Below the pieces are notes generated by a model, which was given only the letters and a program-made list of their open reading frames with translations, was not told where the DNA came from and did no database searches. Positions 29,150 through 37,917 of a stretch of 64,000 nucleotides of DNA are shown one piece after another. The translations under genes and the position numbers were made by a program. Every line of letters starts with the position of its first letter. The stretch's first letter is position 1. Source of the DNA: Planctomycetia bacterium (GTDB lineage: Bacteria > Planctomycetota > Brocadiia > Brocadiales > Brocadiaceae); the NCBI GenBank assembly GCA_015075005.1, contig JABTVC010000001.1, positions 1,240,001 to 1,304,000 of the forward strand, given 5' to 3'.

Positions 29150-30440
29150 TTATGTTCTTTCAACATGAAACTTAAGAAAATGGGTGGAACAGGAGATGCA
29201 CGGATCGTAATTGCGGATGGCCTGTTCACAATGCCATTGAAGTTTATTGTCCGGCCAGTCGATGTGCCGTTCGATAAATTGCCGCAGGTCGTATTCAATC
29301 GTCGGTTGATTAACAGCTGTAGGTGAAACAATCTTGGCATCCTGGATGATTCCCTTTTCATCAATCGTGTAGCGGTGATAACAAATCCCGCGCGGAGCCT
29401 CGGTACAGCCGTATCCGGTTCCGGCCCTGGGTTCAACCTTGACCGCAGGACTGTCCGGCTGTTCATACTGTTCAATAATATGGATCGCCTCATCAAAGGC
29501 AAAGAGCACCTCCAGGCTCCGGATGATAATGCTCTTAAACGGATTATTGCAGGCCGGACCAACACCCGTCTGATGCGCCAAATCCTGGATAAAGGAAGGT
29601 AGTTTATCAAAATTCAGATTAAACCGCGCCATAGGCCCGACAAAAGCGGTGGTTCGTTCCCTGACGCGGGTATGAAGGGCCGTTGAATGCCGGACGTGTT
29701 CTTCTGTGAATTGCCCGTCATATTCCCCGGATAGGGATATCCATCCCTTTATTGGAAACCAAACGGCCTTCGATCACGGCATACTCATCCGGATGACGCA
29801 TCGCCACAAACTCATAGTCCACATTCAAATCTTCATAAGGGAATTGGGCGACCCACGTAACCGTCTCGAGGGCAGCGTCCCGTCCCCATTTTAAATTATC
29901 CAGAAGCGTCCTTAATTTCTGTTTCGCAGGAACCTGATAAAACCCACCGATACACAGATTTACCGGATGTATTTCCCGCCCACCGAGCAGGGCCAGGACT
30001 TCATTACCAATCTTCTTCATGCGGAGCCCGCGCTTAACCACCTCCGGATAATCTTTCGCCATCAGAATGGCGTCCTGATATCCGAGAAAGTCAGGTGCAT
30101 GCAGCATGTAAACATGTAGTACGTGGGACTCAATCCACTCGCCGTTATAGATCAGCCGGCGTAGTGCCCGTAACTGGCCTTCCACCTTAATCCCGCAAAT
30201 ATCTTCCATCGCATACGAAGCGCCAAGCTCGTAAGCAATCGGACAGATGCCACATATCCGTGCCGTTATGTCAGGCACCTCACGAAAATCCCGTCCCCGA
30301 AGAAACGCCTCAAAGAACCGCGGCGGCTCATAAATTCTCAATTTGACATCTTTCAGTTTCTTGCCCTGAATTTTAATGTCCAGCGCCCCCTCTCCTTCGA
30401 CGCGGGCCAGATGATTGACTTTGATGGTTTTACTTTTCAT
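29150..30440 (-). pseudogene. hydA: [NiFe] hydrogenase group 3b alpha (large) subunit, single frameshift
   Basis: About 429 residues after removing one base. The first frame (30440-29718) has the N-terminal nickel motif RICGICP (Cys63, Cys66) and [15 protein letters not shown]. At a G-run (CCCC 29725-29728 on the plus strand) one base too many breaks the frame; with one G fewer, reading continues [20 protein letters not shown] through ERTTAFVGPMARFNLNFDKL to the C-terminal motif DPCISCSTH with a short tail after His for the protease to cut. It binds the Ni-Fe(CN)2CO site that oxidises or makes H2. A homopolymer indel here may be a consensus error. Confidence 0.9.
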
Positions 30441-30508
30441 ACCCCTGATTCCTTAGACACCTGTCGTACTGATCGAACTGTATTTATGCCACGTTAATAG
30501 GAACATAT

Positions 30509-31321
30509 TTACCCCATCTCCTGCCTTTCACTCTCCTGACGGAACTCCGGGGCATATCCATTAAACCCACGGAACGTCCGCATCACTTCTTCCTTTTTCA
30601 TTCCCATCTCCAGAAACCATTTTGCCAGAGACTCGGTATTCGTGGTTTCTTTTGGGCCGAAGCACCCGTAACAGCCCCGGTTATATGCCGGGCAGATGGC
30701 TCCGCAGCCATCCTGGGTCACGGGCCCCATGCAGGCCATTTGCTGAGCTACCATCACGCAAACCGTGCCACGGCGTTTACACTCCATACACACACTGGAT
30801 GTCGGTGTTTGCGGTTTTCGTCCCTGAAGAAAAGCAGAGATAGTTTCAACAAGCTGGCTTTTATTAATGGGGCAACCGCGCAACTCAAAATCCACCGGCA
30901 CATGTTCCACGATCGGTGTTGACGTGGCCAATGTTGATATATACTGGGGACGGGCATAGACAAGTGATACAAATTCCTTTACATCCTTAAAATTACGTAA
31001 GGCCTGAATACCGCCAGCAGTAGCACAGGCGCCGATGGTAACCAGCGTCCTGGAAATCTTACGAACGTCCCTGATGCGTTTAGCGTCATGTGGAGTGGTA
31101 ATAGAACCTTCCACCAGGGACAAATCATACGGGCCATCCAAAACCCTTCGGGATGCCTCCAGAAAATGGGCAATTTCAATCTCACCGGTCACGGCCAGCA
31201 ATTCATCCTCGCAATCCAGAAGGCTCAGCTGACATCCGTCGCAAGAAGCGAATTTAAAAACGGCGAGCTTGGGTTTATACTTCTTATGCGGCAATGATTT
31301 CTGTTTTTTCTTAATCACCAT
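30509..31321 (-). CDS. hydD: [NiFe] hydrogenase group 3b delta (small) subunit
   Basis: 270 residues without a Tat signal, so cytoplasmic. The proximal cluster motif [13 protein letters not shown], the second ligand region [16 protein letters not shown], the [10 protein letters not shown] block, and the C-terminal Cys set ([34 protein letters not shown]) are those of the NADP-linked sulfhydrogenase delta subunit, which carries electrons between the Ni-Fe site and the gamma subunit. Start 3 bp after the gamma stop. Confidence 0.93.
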   Translation of the reverse strand: MVIKKKQKSLPHKKYKPKLAVFKFASCDGCQLSLLDCEDELLAVTGEIEIAHFLEASRRVLDGPYDLSLVEGSITTPHDAKRIRDVRKISRTLVTIGACATAGGIQALRNFKDVKEFVSLVYARPQYISTLATSTPIVEHVPVDFELRGCPINKSQLVETISAFLQGRKPQTPTSSVCMECKRRGTVCVMVAQQMACMGPVTQDGCGAICPAYNRGCYGCFGPKETTNTESLAKWFLEMGMKKEEVMRTFRGFNGYAPEFRQESERQEMG

Positions 31322-31324
31322 TCT

Positions 31325-32164
31325 TTAGATCTCTTCCACTTTCATCAAATCTTCAACCAGGTCGTAGCGAAACACAGGGCCATCCTTGCAGATAAAATAT
31401 GGGCCATATTGACAATGCCCGCAGAAACCAATCCCGCATTTCATATTGCGCTCCATAGAGACATACATATCCTCATTGTTCAATCCCCGTTGTCTGAATT
31501 CCTGAATCGTAAACCGCATCATGACCTCAGGGCCGCAGATCAGGGCCACCGCCTGCGTGGAATCAAAAGCTATTCGGGAAATTAAAGTCGTAACCACGCC
31601 GACATTGCCTTTCCACGACTTTCCTGCCTGGTCAACCGTAACGTGGATATCGATATCAAATTGAGATCGCCACTTCATCAGTTCCTGATGATATAGAATA
31701 TCTTCAGGTGTGCGTGTCCCGTACAGCAGACTTATGCGGTTGTATTTCTTCCGGTTCTTCAGCACAGTGTAAAGGACGGGACGTAACGGTGCCAGTCCAA
31801 TCCCACCAGCCACTATTATCACATCTCTCCCCTGAGATGCCTTAACAGGCCAGGCGCTTCCAAACGGACCCCTGACCCCAATCCCTTCTCCGGCCTTCAG
31901 CTTTTGCAGTAATCTGGTTACATTGCCGACTGAACGGATCGTGTGCGTTAAGCATCGCTTCTCAAACGGGTCACCGCTGATCGAAATCGGCACCTCGCCG
32001 GCACCAAGCACATACAGCATAGTAAACTGGCCCGGTTTAAAAGAAAAACCTGTTGTGCCGTTAGAGGGAATTAATTCTATCGTAAAGGTGTCTTCCGTCT
32101 CCCGGATAACCCGCTTAACATGAAAAATGGCAGGAGTCATCGGGTCTGTTTTACTTCGTGCCAT
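31325..32164 (-). CDS. hydG: Group 3b hydrogenase gamma subunit (FAD/NAD(P)-binding diaphorase)
   Basis: 279 residues from the ATG at 32164; the longer frame to 32266 overlaps the upstream gene. A ferredoxin-reductase fold: FSFKPGQFTMLYVLGAGEVP for FAD, VAGGIGLAPLRPVLY for NAD(P), and a C-terminal [2Fe-2S] site (CGIGFCGHCQYGPYFICKDG). It passes electrons between NAD(P)H and the Fe-S chain. The start lies inside the end of the cNMP-binding gene (14-bp overlap). Confidence 0.92.
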   Translation of the reverse strand: MARSKTDPMTPAIFHVKRVIRETEDTFTIELIPSNGTTGFSFKPGQFTMLYVLGAGEVPISISGDPFEKRCLTHTIRSVGNVTRLLQKLKAGEGIGVRGPFGSAWPVKASQGRDVIIVAGGIGLAPLRPVLYTVLKNRKKYNRISLLYGTRTPEDILYHQELMKWRSQFDIDIHVTVDQAGKSWKGNVGVVTTLISRIAFDSTQAVALICGPEVMMRFTIQEFRQRGLNNEDMYVSMERNMKCGIGFCGHCQYGPYFICKDGPVFRYDLVEDLMKVEEI

Positions 32165-32660
32165 GCCTTTTTCCTTTTGTCTTTTGAACCGCGGCCTGTC
32201 CTTGCTGAACTCCATACACATCGAGAAATTGCAGACGCGCCACTTCAAGACGACGAGCCAGAACACCGGAAAATCTCTTTAAAAGGGCATACCCCAGATC
32301 ATGATCCTTCTCGCATTTACCACGCAGGCATTTGCCGTCCAAGGCAACCGCATGGGTCGTCTCAACAGCCCTGACATCAAACCGCCAATAATACGGCTCA
32401 ATAATCCATGACCACCCAACAATTTCACCATCCTGAACGGTCTGAACAATGACTGTGCCTTTTTCTACCGTTACGATATCAATCGCCACCTTTCCCTGAC
32501 GAATAACATAAAATTGATCCGCAGGGTTACCTTCCCGTGCCAGGTACTCTCCACTCTTAAACACCATATTCTTGCCACAGCCAGCGATCGTCTCAATGTG
32601 CTCAGAAGAAAGGTCTTTAAAAAACCGGTGCTCTTTAATCAAATCTTCAATCGTTCTCAT
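32151..32660 (-). CDS. Cyclic-nucleotide-binding-domain protein in the hydrogenase operon
   Basis: 169 residues from the ATG at 32660 (GGAG six bases upstream); a second ATG three bases earlier is possible. The beta-roll signature is visible: [51 protein letters not shown]. No DNA-binding helix-turn-helix follows, so it is not a typical Crp regulator. Homologues of this type recur inside group 3b hydrogenase operons, where they may bind a nucleotide or act as an assembly or control subunit; the real role is unknown. Confidence 0.8.
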   Translation of the reverse strand: MRTIEDLIKEHRFFKDLSSEHIETIAGCGKNMVFKSGEYLAREGNPADQFYVIRQGKVAIDIVTVEKGTVIVQTVQDGEIVGWSWIIEPYYWRFDVRAVETTHAVALDGKCLRGKCEKDHDLGYALLKRFSGVLARRLEVARLQFLDVYGVQQGQAAVQKTKGKRHGTK

Positions 32661-33798
32661 CATGCACTCCTTTGGCAGAATCGTTAGGATTCGGAACTGA
32701 TCCCAGTCTGATATTCCTGACCTCTTCCGTAATATCGATCCCAACCGGACACCAGGTAATGCATCGGCCACAGCCCACACAACCTGACATCCCAAACTGG
32801 TCAATCCAGCTGGCTAATTTATGCGTCATCCATTGGCGGTAACGTGCACTGGTCGAATGCCGTACATGCCTGCCGTGTATATACGAAAAATCACTCGTAA
32901 AGCAAGAATCCCATGAGCGGACCCGCTGGACATCCTGCGCAGTCAGGTCTGTTCCTTCGGTTACATGAGAACAAAAACACGTCGGACAAACCATCGTGCA
33001 GTTCGCACAGGAAAGGCACCGCTGAGCGATCTTTTCCCATTGAGGGTGATCACGGTTTCGATACAGCAGTTCTTTAATCCCCGATGTGTCCATCGTCCGT
33101 CCCATGAGGTTCTCCGCCTTGTCCATAATTTGATCGCGGTGTTTCAATTCAGATGCGGATGCCTCACAATGCGGAACTTCTTTTAAAATAACCTCACCGC
33201 CAGGACTGCCCGTTTCGGCGACGAAATAATGACGCTTCTCTTCAATAATCTCGGTCAGGCACAGATCAAAGCCAGCCTTCGCGCTGGGCCCGGTATGCAT
33301 GGAAGTGCAAAAACACGTTCCACCAGGCTCCGAGCAGTTGACCGCTATAATCAAATTATCCTTGCGGCGCTTTTGATAATGAGAGTCGACATAATTCCCC
33401 TTTAAAAATACCTGAACCTGAACCATAATGCCCTGTATCTCACACGGCCGTACCCCAAGGAAGGCCATTTTAAACCTTTCCTTTTTTTCCTTTTGAACGT
33501 CAAAACCGTCCTTGGTCCGTTTTGCCTGCCATAATTTTTGAGACGGCGGGAAGAGAAATTTTTTGAACGATGCTGGACCAACTACATATCCAAACAGGGC
33601 GCCATCCCCACGCTTCCTAAGACTGTATCCACCCGGCCGGTGTTCATCACCACAGCCAACCGGGAGATCTTGAATTGAGTCAATCTTGTCGTAAACTATG
33701 GCCTGTCCCTGAACCGTAGGCCCGATGACTGTATAGCCTTTTTCCTGAAGAACCTTCAGAAGTATTGTGAATGATTCTCTGTCATTAATCGCTATCAT
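32647..33798 (-). CDS. hydB: Group 3b hydrogenase beta subunit (Fe-S electron transfer)
   Basis: 383 residues from the ATG at 33798; a GTG six codons upstream (33816) is the alternative. The C-terminal third carries two [4Fe-4S] ferredoxin-like motifs ([16 protein letters not shown] and [17 protein letters not shown]). The N-terminal part ([17 protein letters not shown], then [14 protein letters not shown]) is that of sulfhydrogenase beta subunits. It links the diaphorase to an outside acceptor such as ferredoxin or polysulfide. First gene of the hydrogenase operon; overlaps the cNMP-binding gene by 14 bp. Confidence 0.92.
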   Translation of the reverse strand: MIAINDRESFTILLKVLQEKGYTVIGPTVQGQAIVYDKIDSIQDLPVGCGDEHRPGGYSLRKRGDGALFGYVVGPASFKKFLFPPSQKLWQAKRTKDGFDVQKEKKERFKMAFLGVRPCEIQGIMVQVQVFLKGNYVDSHYQKRRKDNLIIAVNCSEPGGTCFCTSMHTGPSAKAGFDLCLTEIIEEKRHYFVAETGSPGGEVILKEVPHCEASASELKHRDQIMDKAENLMGRTMDTSGIKELLYRNRDHPQWEKIAQRCLSCANCTMVCPTCFCSHVTEGTDLTAQDVQRVRSWDSCFTSDFSYIHGRHVRHSTSARYRQWMTHKLASWIDQFGMSGCVGCGRCITWCPVGIDITEEVRNIRLGSVPNPNDSAKGVHDEND

Positions 33799-33959
33799 AA
33801 AATACCCGGGGTTCACTATCCGGAGAGTTCATTAAGTTCGCTCTTTTCCTTTAAATAGACGATAGGCAATTGCTTTTTTCATAAAATAACACTAAAAGAA
33901 TTTAAGATAAATAGCAAGCTTTTTTAAATCATTCAGTAAAATTATAAATCAAAAATACC

Positions 33960-36900
33960 TTATTTTATAATAATACCATCTTCAACTATGCTGGGGTCTA
34001 TCTTTAACGCCTTCTTTAACTTTGATTCCTTGTGCCAGGCGTTCAGGCAGGGGATGATGAAGACACTGACCAGTGCCATCGCCATACCGCCAATAGAAGG
34101 GATCGCCATGGGTTTTGCTACTTCTGCGCCAGCGCCTGTTGACCATAGGATGGGTACCAGACCGATAAATGTGGTAGCGGCAGTCATGGTGCAGGGACGT
34201 ATTCTCCGGGTGCCTGCCATGAGGATGGTATCACGGATGTCCTGGACACTTTTCATCTTTCTTACACCGAACAAGTCGTTGATGTAAGTGGTAATGAGAA
34301 TGGAATCGTCGTCCACGATGCCAAAGATGGATATGAAACCTACCCAGACAGCGACACTGAAGTTATAGCCAAACAGGTATTGAAGCCAGACGCCTCCTGC
34401 AATGGCCGTAGGTATCCCGGCAAATAGGATAAATACCGTTTGTGGGAATGATTTGAATGCCATAAAGATCAGGAGAAAACCCACAAACATGGATAAAGGC
34501 ACAAGGAGTTGTAATCTCTTTCTCGCCCTGACCTGGTTTTCAAACTGACCACTCCACTGGATAAAGTACCCATGAGGCAACATGACTTTTTGTGCTACGA
34601 CCCTGGACGCCTCTTCTACAAAACCCATCGGGTCTCTGCCACGGACGTTCATAAGGACATAAGCCCTCAGGAGGGCATTTTCACTGCTAATCATAGCGGG
34701 TCCCATTACGTAACGTATATCCGCTACTTGTGTAATTGGAATGAGTTGACCTGTGGAACTGGAGACATAAATCCTTTTCAATGCGTCAAAGTTATCACGT
34801 AGTTCACGAATGTATCTGACCCGCACGGGGTATCGCTCACGACCTTCCACCGTCGTCGTAATATTTTCCCCGCCAATAGCGGTCTCAATAACATCCTGCA
34901 CGTCCCGGATATTGACGCCATAGCGTGCGATTTCCTCACGCTTAATCTTGTATTCCATGTAAGGTTTTCCTGTAACCCTTTCAGCATAGAGGTCTGCCAC
35001 ACCGGGTACGTCACGGAGCGCCTTTTCAACGTCAATGGCCAGTTGCTGCAAGACATTCAGGTCTGCTCCAAAAATCTTGACGCCAACCGATGTCCGGATA
35101 CCGGTGGCCAGCATGTCAACACGATTAATGATGGGTTGTGTCCATATATTTGCCACGCCAGGTATTCTGGTCGCTTCGTCCAGTTCCCTGATAATTTCCT
35201 GTTTTGTAATCCTCCGTTCGTCCGGTAGTATCCAATGGAAAAAAGGGTGGAAGAGGGAGGGGATATGGTTCAAAAATTGATACTCGATCTTCTTTTTACG
35301 CCATTCCTCTTCTGGTTTTAAATTGACGACGGTCTCAAACATCTCGACAGGCGCCGGGTCTGTGGCGGTATCTGCCCTGCCCAATTTTCCGACAACCATA
35401 TCCACTTCCGGAAAGGATTTTATGATCATATCCTGTTTCTGCATCATTTTAAGGGCTTCCGTTAATGATACGCTGGGCAGCATCACTGGCATAAAAAGAA
35501 TAGAACCTTCGTCCAGGGGGGGCATAAATTCCCTTCCCAGCTTTTTTGCAGCAAAGACGGAGGAAATAACGATAACGAGCGGAATTACAAGGAATGTCTT
35601 CTTATGATCTAACGCCCACCTGAGTACAGGTTGATAACCTTTCAAGAGCATCCTGGATGCATAATTCTCCTCCATGGGCTTTAGTTTACCCTTTATCAGA
35701 AAGGTACAGAGTAAGGGAACCAGGGTAATTGCCATAATAACTGATGCCATAATAGCAATGGTCTTTGTCCAGGCTAGTGGTGTAAATAGCTTCCCTTCCT
35801 GGCCTGTAAGTCCAAATACCGGGAGGAACATAAAAATGGTGGTTAAGGCTGCAAAGAATATAGAGCCGCCAACCTCTTTGGATGCGTCAAGGATGATCTG
35901 CGGCCTGCTCTTTTTATCCTTTTGTTCGATGAGGTTTCTGAAGATATTCTCTGTCATGACGATGGACATGTCACTTACCTCACCGATGGCGATGGCAATA
36001 CCCGTGAGCGACATAATGTTGGAATCGATACCCATGAAATACATACACAGGAAGGAGACAAGTATGGATATGGGGAATCCAAGGCAACAGATAATTATGC
36101 TCCGCACATGCAACAGAAAGATAGCAACAACAAGAGAGGTGATAATGATTTCTTCTATCAGCGCCTCTCTCAGGGTGTCGATAACCCGATAGATAAGACC
36201 CTCTCTATCATAAAAGGGCACAATATTTACCCCAGGAGGCAGTCCGGGCTCAAGCTCTTTGATCTTCTGCTTTATCCTCTTAATTACCTTTAACGGATTT
36301 TCTCCCTGGCGCATGATAACGATGCCGCCTGCAACCTCAGCGCCTTCCTTGTCCAGCGCCCCGCGTCTGAAATCTCCACCGACCTGAACAACGCCTATGT
36401 TCCTGACAAATACAGGCACACCGTTGTGGCTGCCCACCGTGATGTTTTCAATATCAGCAACGTTCTTGATAAATCCAAGGCCACGGATAATAAACTCCAT
36501 ATTGTTACTTTCCACGACCTTGGCGCCTACGTCGATATTGCTTTTACCAACGGCATCATACACCATCCCTACCGTCATGTTATATGCCAATAGTTTATTG
36601 GGATCGACATCGACCTGGTATTGTTTGACAAAACCACCCACGCCAGCTACCTCTGAGACGCCTTCGACGGCATTGAGTTGATAGCGGACGTACCAATCCT
36701 GGATAGACCGTAGTTGCCCAAGGTCATATCCTTCACCCTCCACGGTATACCAGAAAATCTGGCCGAGTCCTGTAGCATCGGGGCCCAGTCTGGGGATGAC
36801 ATCTTTTGGCAGCAAGGCTTGTACAAAGTTTAACCTCTCAAGCACGCGGGAACGCGCCCAGTAAAAGTCGATATTATCCTTGAAGATGATAAATACCATG

Positions 36901-37172
36901 GAAAAACCAAAACCCGATTGTGACCGTATGACCTTTACGCCGGGTACACCGAGTAAATTGACTGTGAGGGGATAGGTGATTTGATCTTCTACGTCCTGTG
37001 GACTTCGTCCGGGCCAATCGGTAAAAACGATGCACTGGTTCTCGCCAATATCCGGGATAACGTCCATGTTGACATTCTTCAGTCCAAAGATGCCGCCGAA
37101 TATCACCAGGAGATAGAAGCAGATGACGAGGAATCTATTTTTGAGGCAGAGTTCAATAAGTTTATTGATCAT
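33960..37172 (-). CDS. cusA: CusA/CzcA-type heavy-metal efflux RND pump
   Basis: 1,070 residues, full length for the HME-RND family. It begins MINKLIELCLKNRFLV with the first membrane helix, then has the family signature DVIPDIGENQCIVFTDWPGR, the central helices with GEVSDMSIVMTENIFRN and FGLTGQEGKLFTPLAWTKT, and a second helix set near the C-terminus (FISIFGIVDDDSILI). It exports a metal ion such as Cu(I), Ag(I), Zn or Co from the periplasm using the proton gradient. The metal cannot be read off. Its fusion partner lies upstream but is separated by a 745-bp insertion. Confidence 0.94.
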   Translation of the reverse strand: MINKLIELCLKNRFLVICFYLLVIFGGIFGLKNVNMDVIPDIGENQCIVFTDWPGRSPQDVEDQITYPLTVNLLGVPGVKVIRSQSGFGFSMVFIIFKDNIDFYWARSRVLERLNFVQALLPKDVIPRLGPDATGLGQIFWYTVEGEGYDLGQLRSIQDWYVRYQLNAVEGVSEVAGVGGFVKQYQVDVDPNKLLAYNMTVGMVYDAVGKSNIDVGAKVVESNNMEFIIRGLGFIKNVADIENITVGSHNGVPVFVRNIGVVQVGGDFRRGALDKEGAEVAGGIVIMRQGENPLKVIKRIKQKIKELEPGLPPGVNIVPFYDREGLIYRVIDTLREALIEEIIITSLVVAIFLLHVRSIIICCLGFPISILVSFLCMYFMGIDSNIMSLTGIAIAIGEVSDMSIVMTENIFRNLIEQKDKKSRPQIILDASKEVGGSIFFAALTTIFMFLPVFGLTGQEGKLFTPLAWTKTIAIMASVIMAITLVPLLCTFLIKGKLKPMEENYASRMLLKGYQPVLRWALDHKKTFLVIPLVIVISSVFAAKKLGREFMPPLDEGSILFMPVMLPSVSLTEALKMMQKQDMIIKSFPEVDMVVGKLGRADTATDPAPVEMFETVVNLKPEEEWRKKKIEYQFLNHIPSLFHPFFHWILPDERRITKQEIIRELDEATRIPGVANIWTQPIINRVDMLATGIRTSVGVKIFGADLNVLQQLAIDVEKALRDVPGVADLYAERVTGKPYMEYKIKREEIARYGVNIRDVQDVIETAIGGENITTTVEGRERYPVRVRYIRELRDNFDALKRIYVSSSTGQLIPITQVADIRYVMGPAMISSENALLRAYVLMNVRGRDPMGFVEEASRVVAQKVMLPHGYFIQWSGQFENQVRARKRLQLLVPLSMFVGFLLIFMAFKSFPQTVFILFAGIPTAIAGGVWLQYLFGYNFSVAVWVGFISIFGIVDDDSILITTYINDLFGVRKMKSVQDIRDTILMAGTRRIRPCTMTAATTFIGLVPILWSTGAGAEVAKPMAIPSIGGMAMALVSVFIIPCLNAWHKESKLKKALKIDPSIVEDGIIIK

Positions 37173-37188
37173 AAAAATTAAGGCTCGT

Positions 37189-37909
37189 AACCACAGATTT
37201 CACAGATTACACAGATTTTTAATTTTTCTTCAAATCTTTGTAATCTATTTTGATAAAATTTAATTTATAAACACTCCTGATAAACCGCTTCTATAGTAAA
37301 GGCAATAAATAAGAGACACCTTTCCTTATATGTCATTCCCGCATGCTTTTAGCGGGAATCCAGTCTTTTGCAATATCATTCCAATCAGGATTGATCCTCT
37401 CAATGAGCGCCAACTTCCATTTGCGGTTCCATTTTTTTAATTGCTTTTCTCTTTGAAGAGCCGCATAGATGTCATTTGTCTCTTCATAATACACAAGTTG
37501 ATGGACACTATATTTTGAAGTAAAACCCTTAACAATGTTGTTTTTATGTTCATACACGCGCCTTTCCAAGTTATTGGTTACTCCAATATACAACGTCCCA
37601 TTCCGCTTACTTGCCAAAATATATACAAAATATTTATTAAACATAAGCCATTCTCCAGTCAAGTTGAGGACAAGTCCCCGATTGAAGTCGAGGACAAGTC
37701 TGGATTCCCGCTAAAAGCATGCGGGAATGACAAGCCTTATATTTTTATGTCTATTTACTTATTGCCTTTACTATATGCACTTCCATTACTGCCCCAATAA
37801 TAGCATGCGTTCTTATATCTCTATCCATGTATTTATCAACAGACTTTTGTTCCATCTGTTTCTCAGATTTTTATGTTTTTAATCTGTGTAATCTGTGAAA
37901 TCTGTGGTT
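37189..37909. mobile_element. GIY-YIG element bounded by nested inverted repeats
   Basis: The intergenic DNA between cusB and cusA is organised symmetrically around the GIY-YIG gene. Outer arms: 37189-37217 and 37881-37909, a perfect 29-base inverted repeat made of CACAGATT-type units. Inner arms: 37331-37363 and 37700-37732, a perfect 33-base inverted repeat (CATTCCCGCATGCTTTTAGC at the core of each). The inner repeat continues outward imperfectly, so AGTAAAGGCAATAAATAAG (from 37295) has its mirror near 37755-37773. This looks like a small mobile cassette whose nuclease could act on the hairpin ends. No target duplication was identified. Confidence 0.65.
37333..37662 (-). CDS. GIY-YIG endonuclease domain protein
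   Basis: 109 residues. VYILASKRNGTLYIGVTNNL and ERRVYEHKNN hold the GIY-YIG-type core (here VYI...YIG with the catalytic Arg), and TSKYSVHQLVYYEETND with REKQLKKWNRKWKLALIE matches the single-domain YhbQ/UPF0213-like group. Such short nucleases occur in many copies per genome in environmental bacteria. The start could be the ATG at 37662 or at 37644. The gene almost fills the space between two perfect inverted repeats, suggesting it moves with them. Confidence 0.88.
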   Translation of the reverse strand: MTGEWLMFNKYFVYILASKRNGTLYIGVTNNLERRVYEHKNNIVKGFTSKYSVHQLVYYEETNDIYAALQREKQLKKWNRKWKLALIERINPDWNDIAKDWIPAKSMRE

Positions 37910-37917
37910 TCAGGCTT

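Noticed and set aside
28618..29610. A 330-residue reading of the hydrogenase protease gene
   Set aside because: The first 169 codons overlap the hydrogenase alpha gene and have shadow-like composition. The protease core begins at the ATG at 29103.
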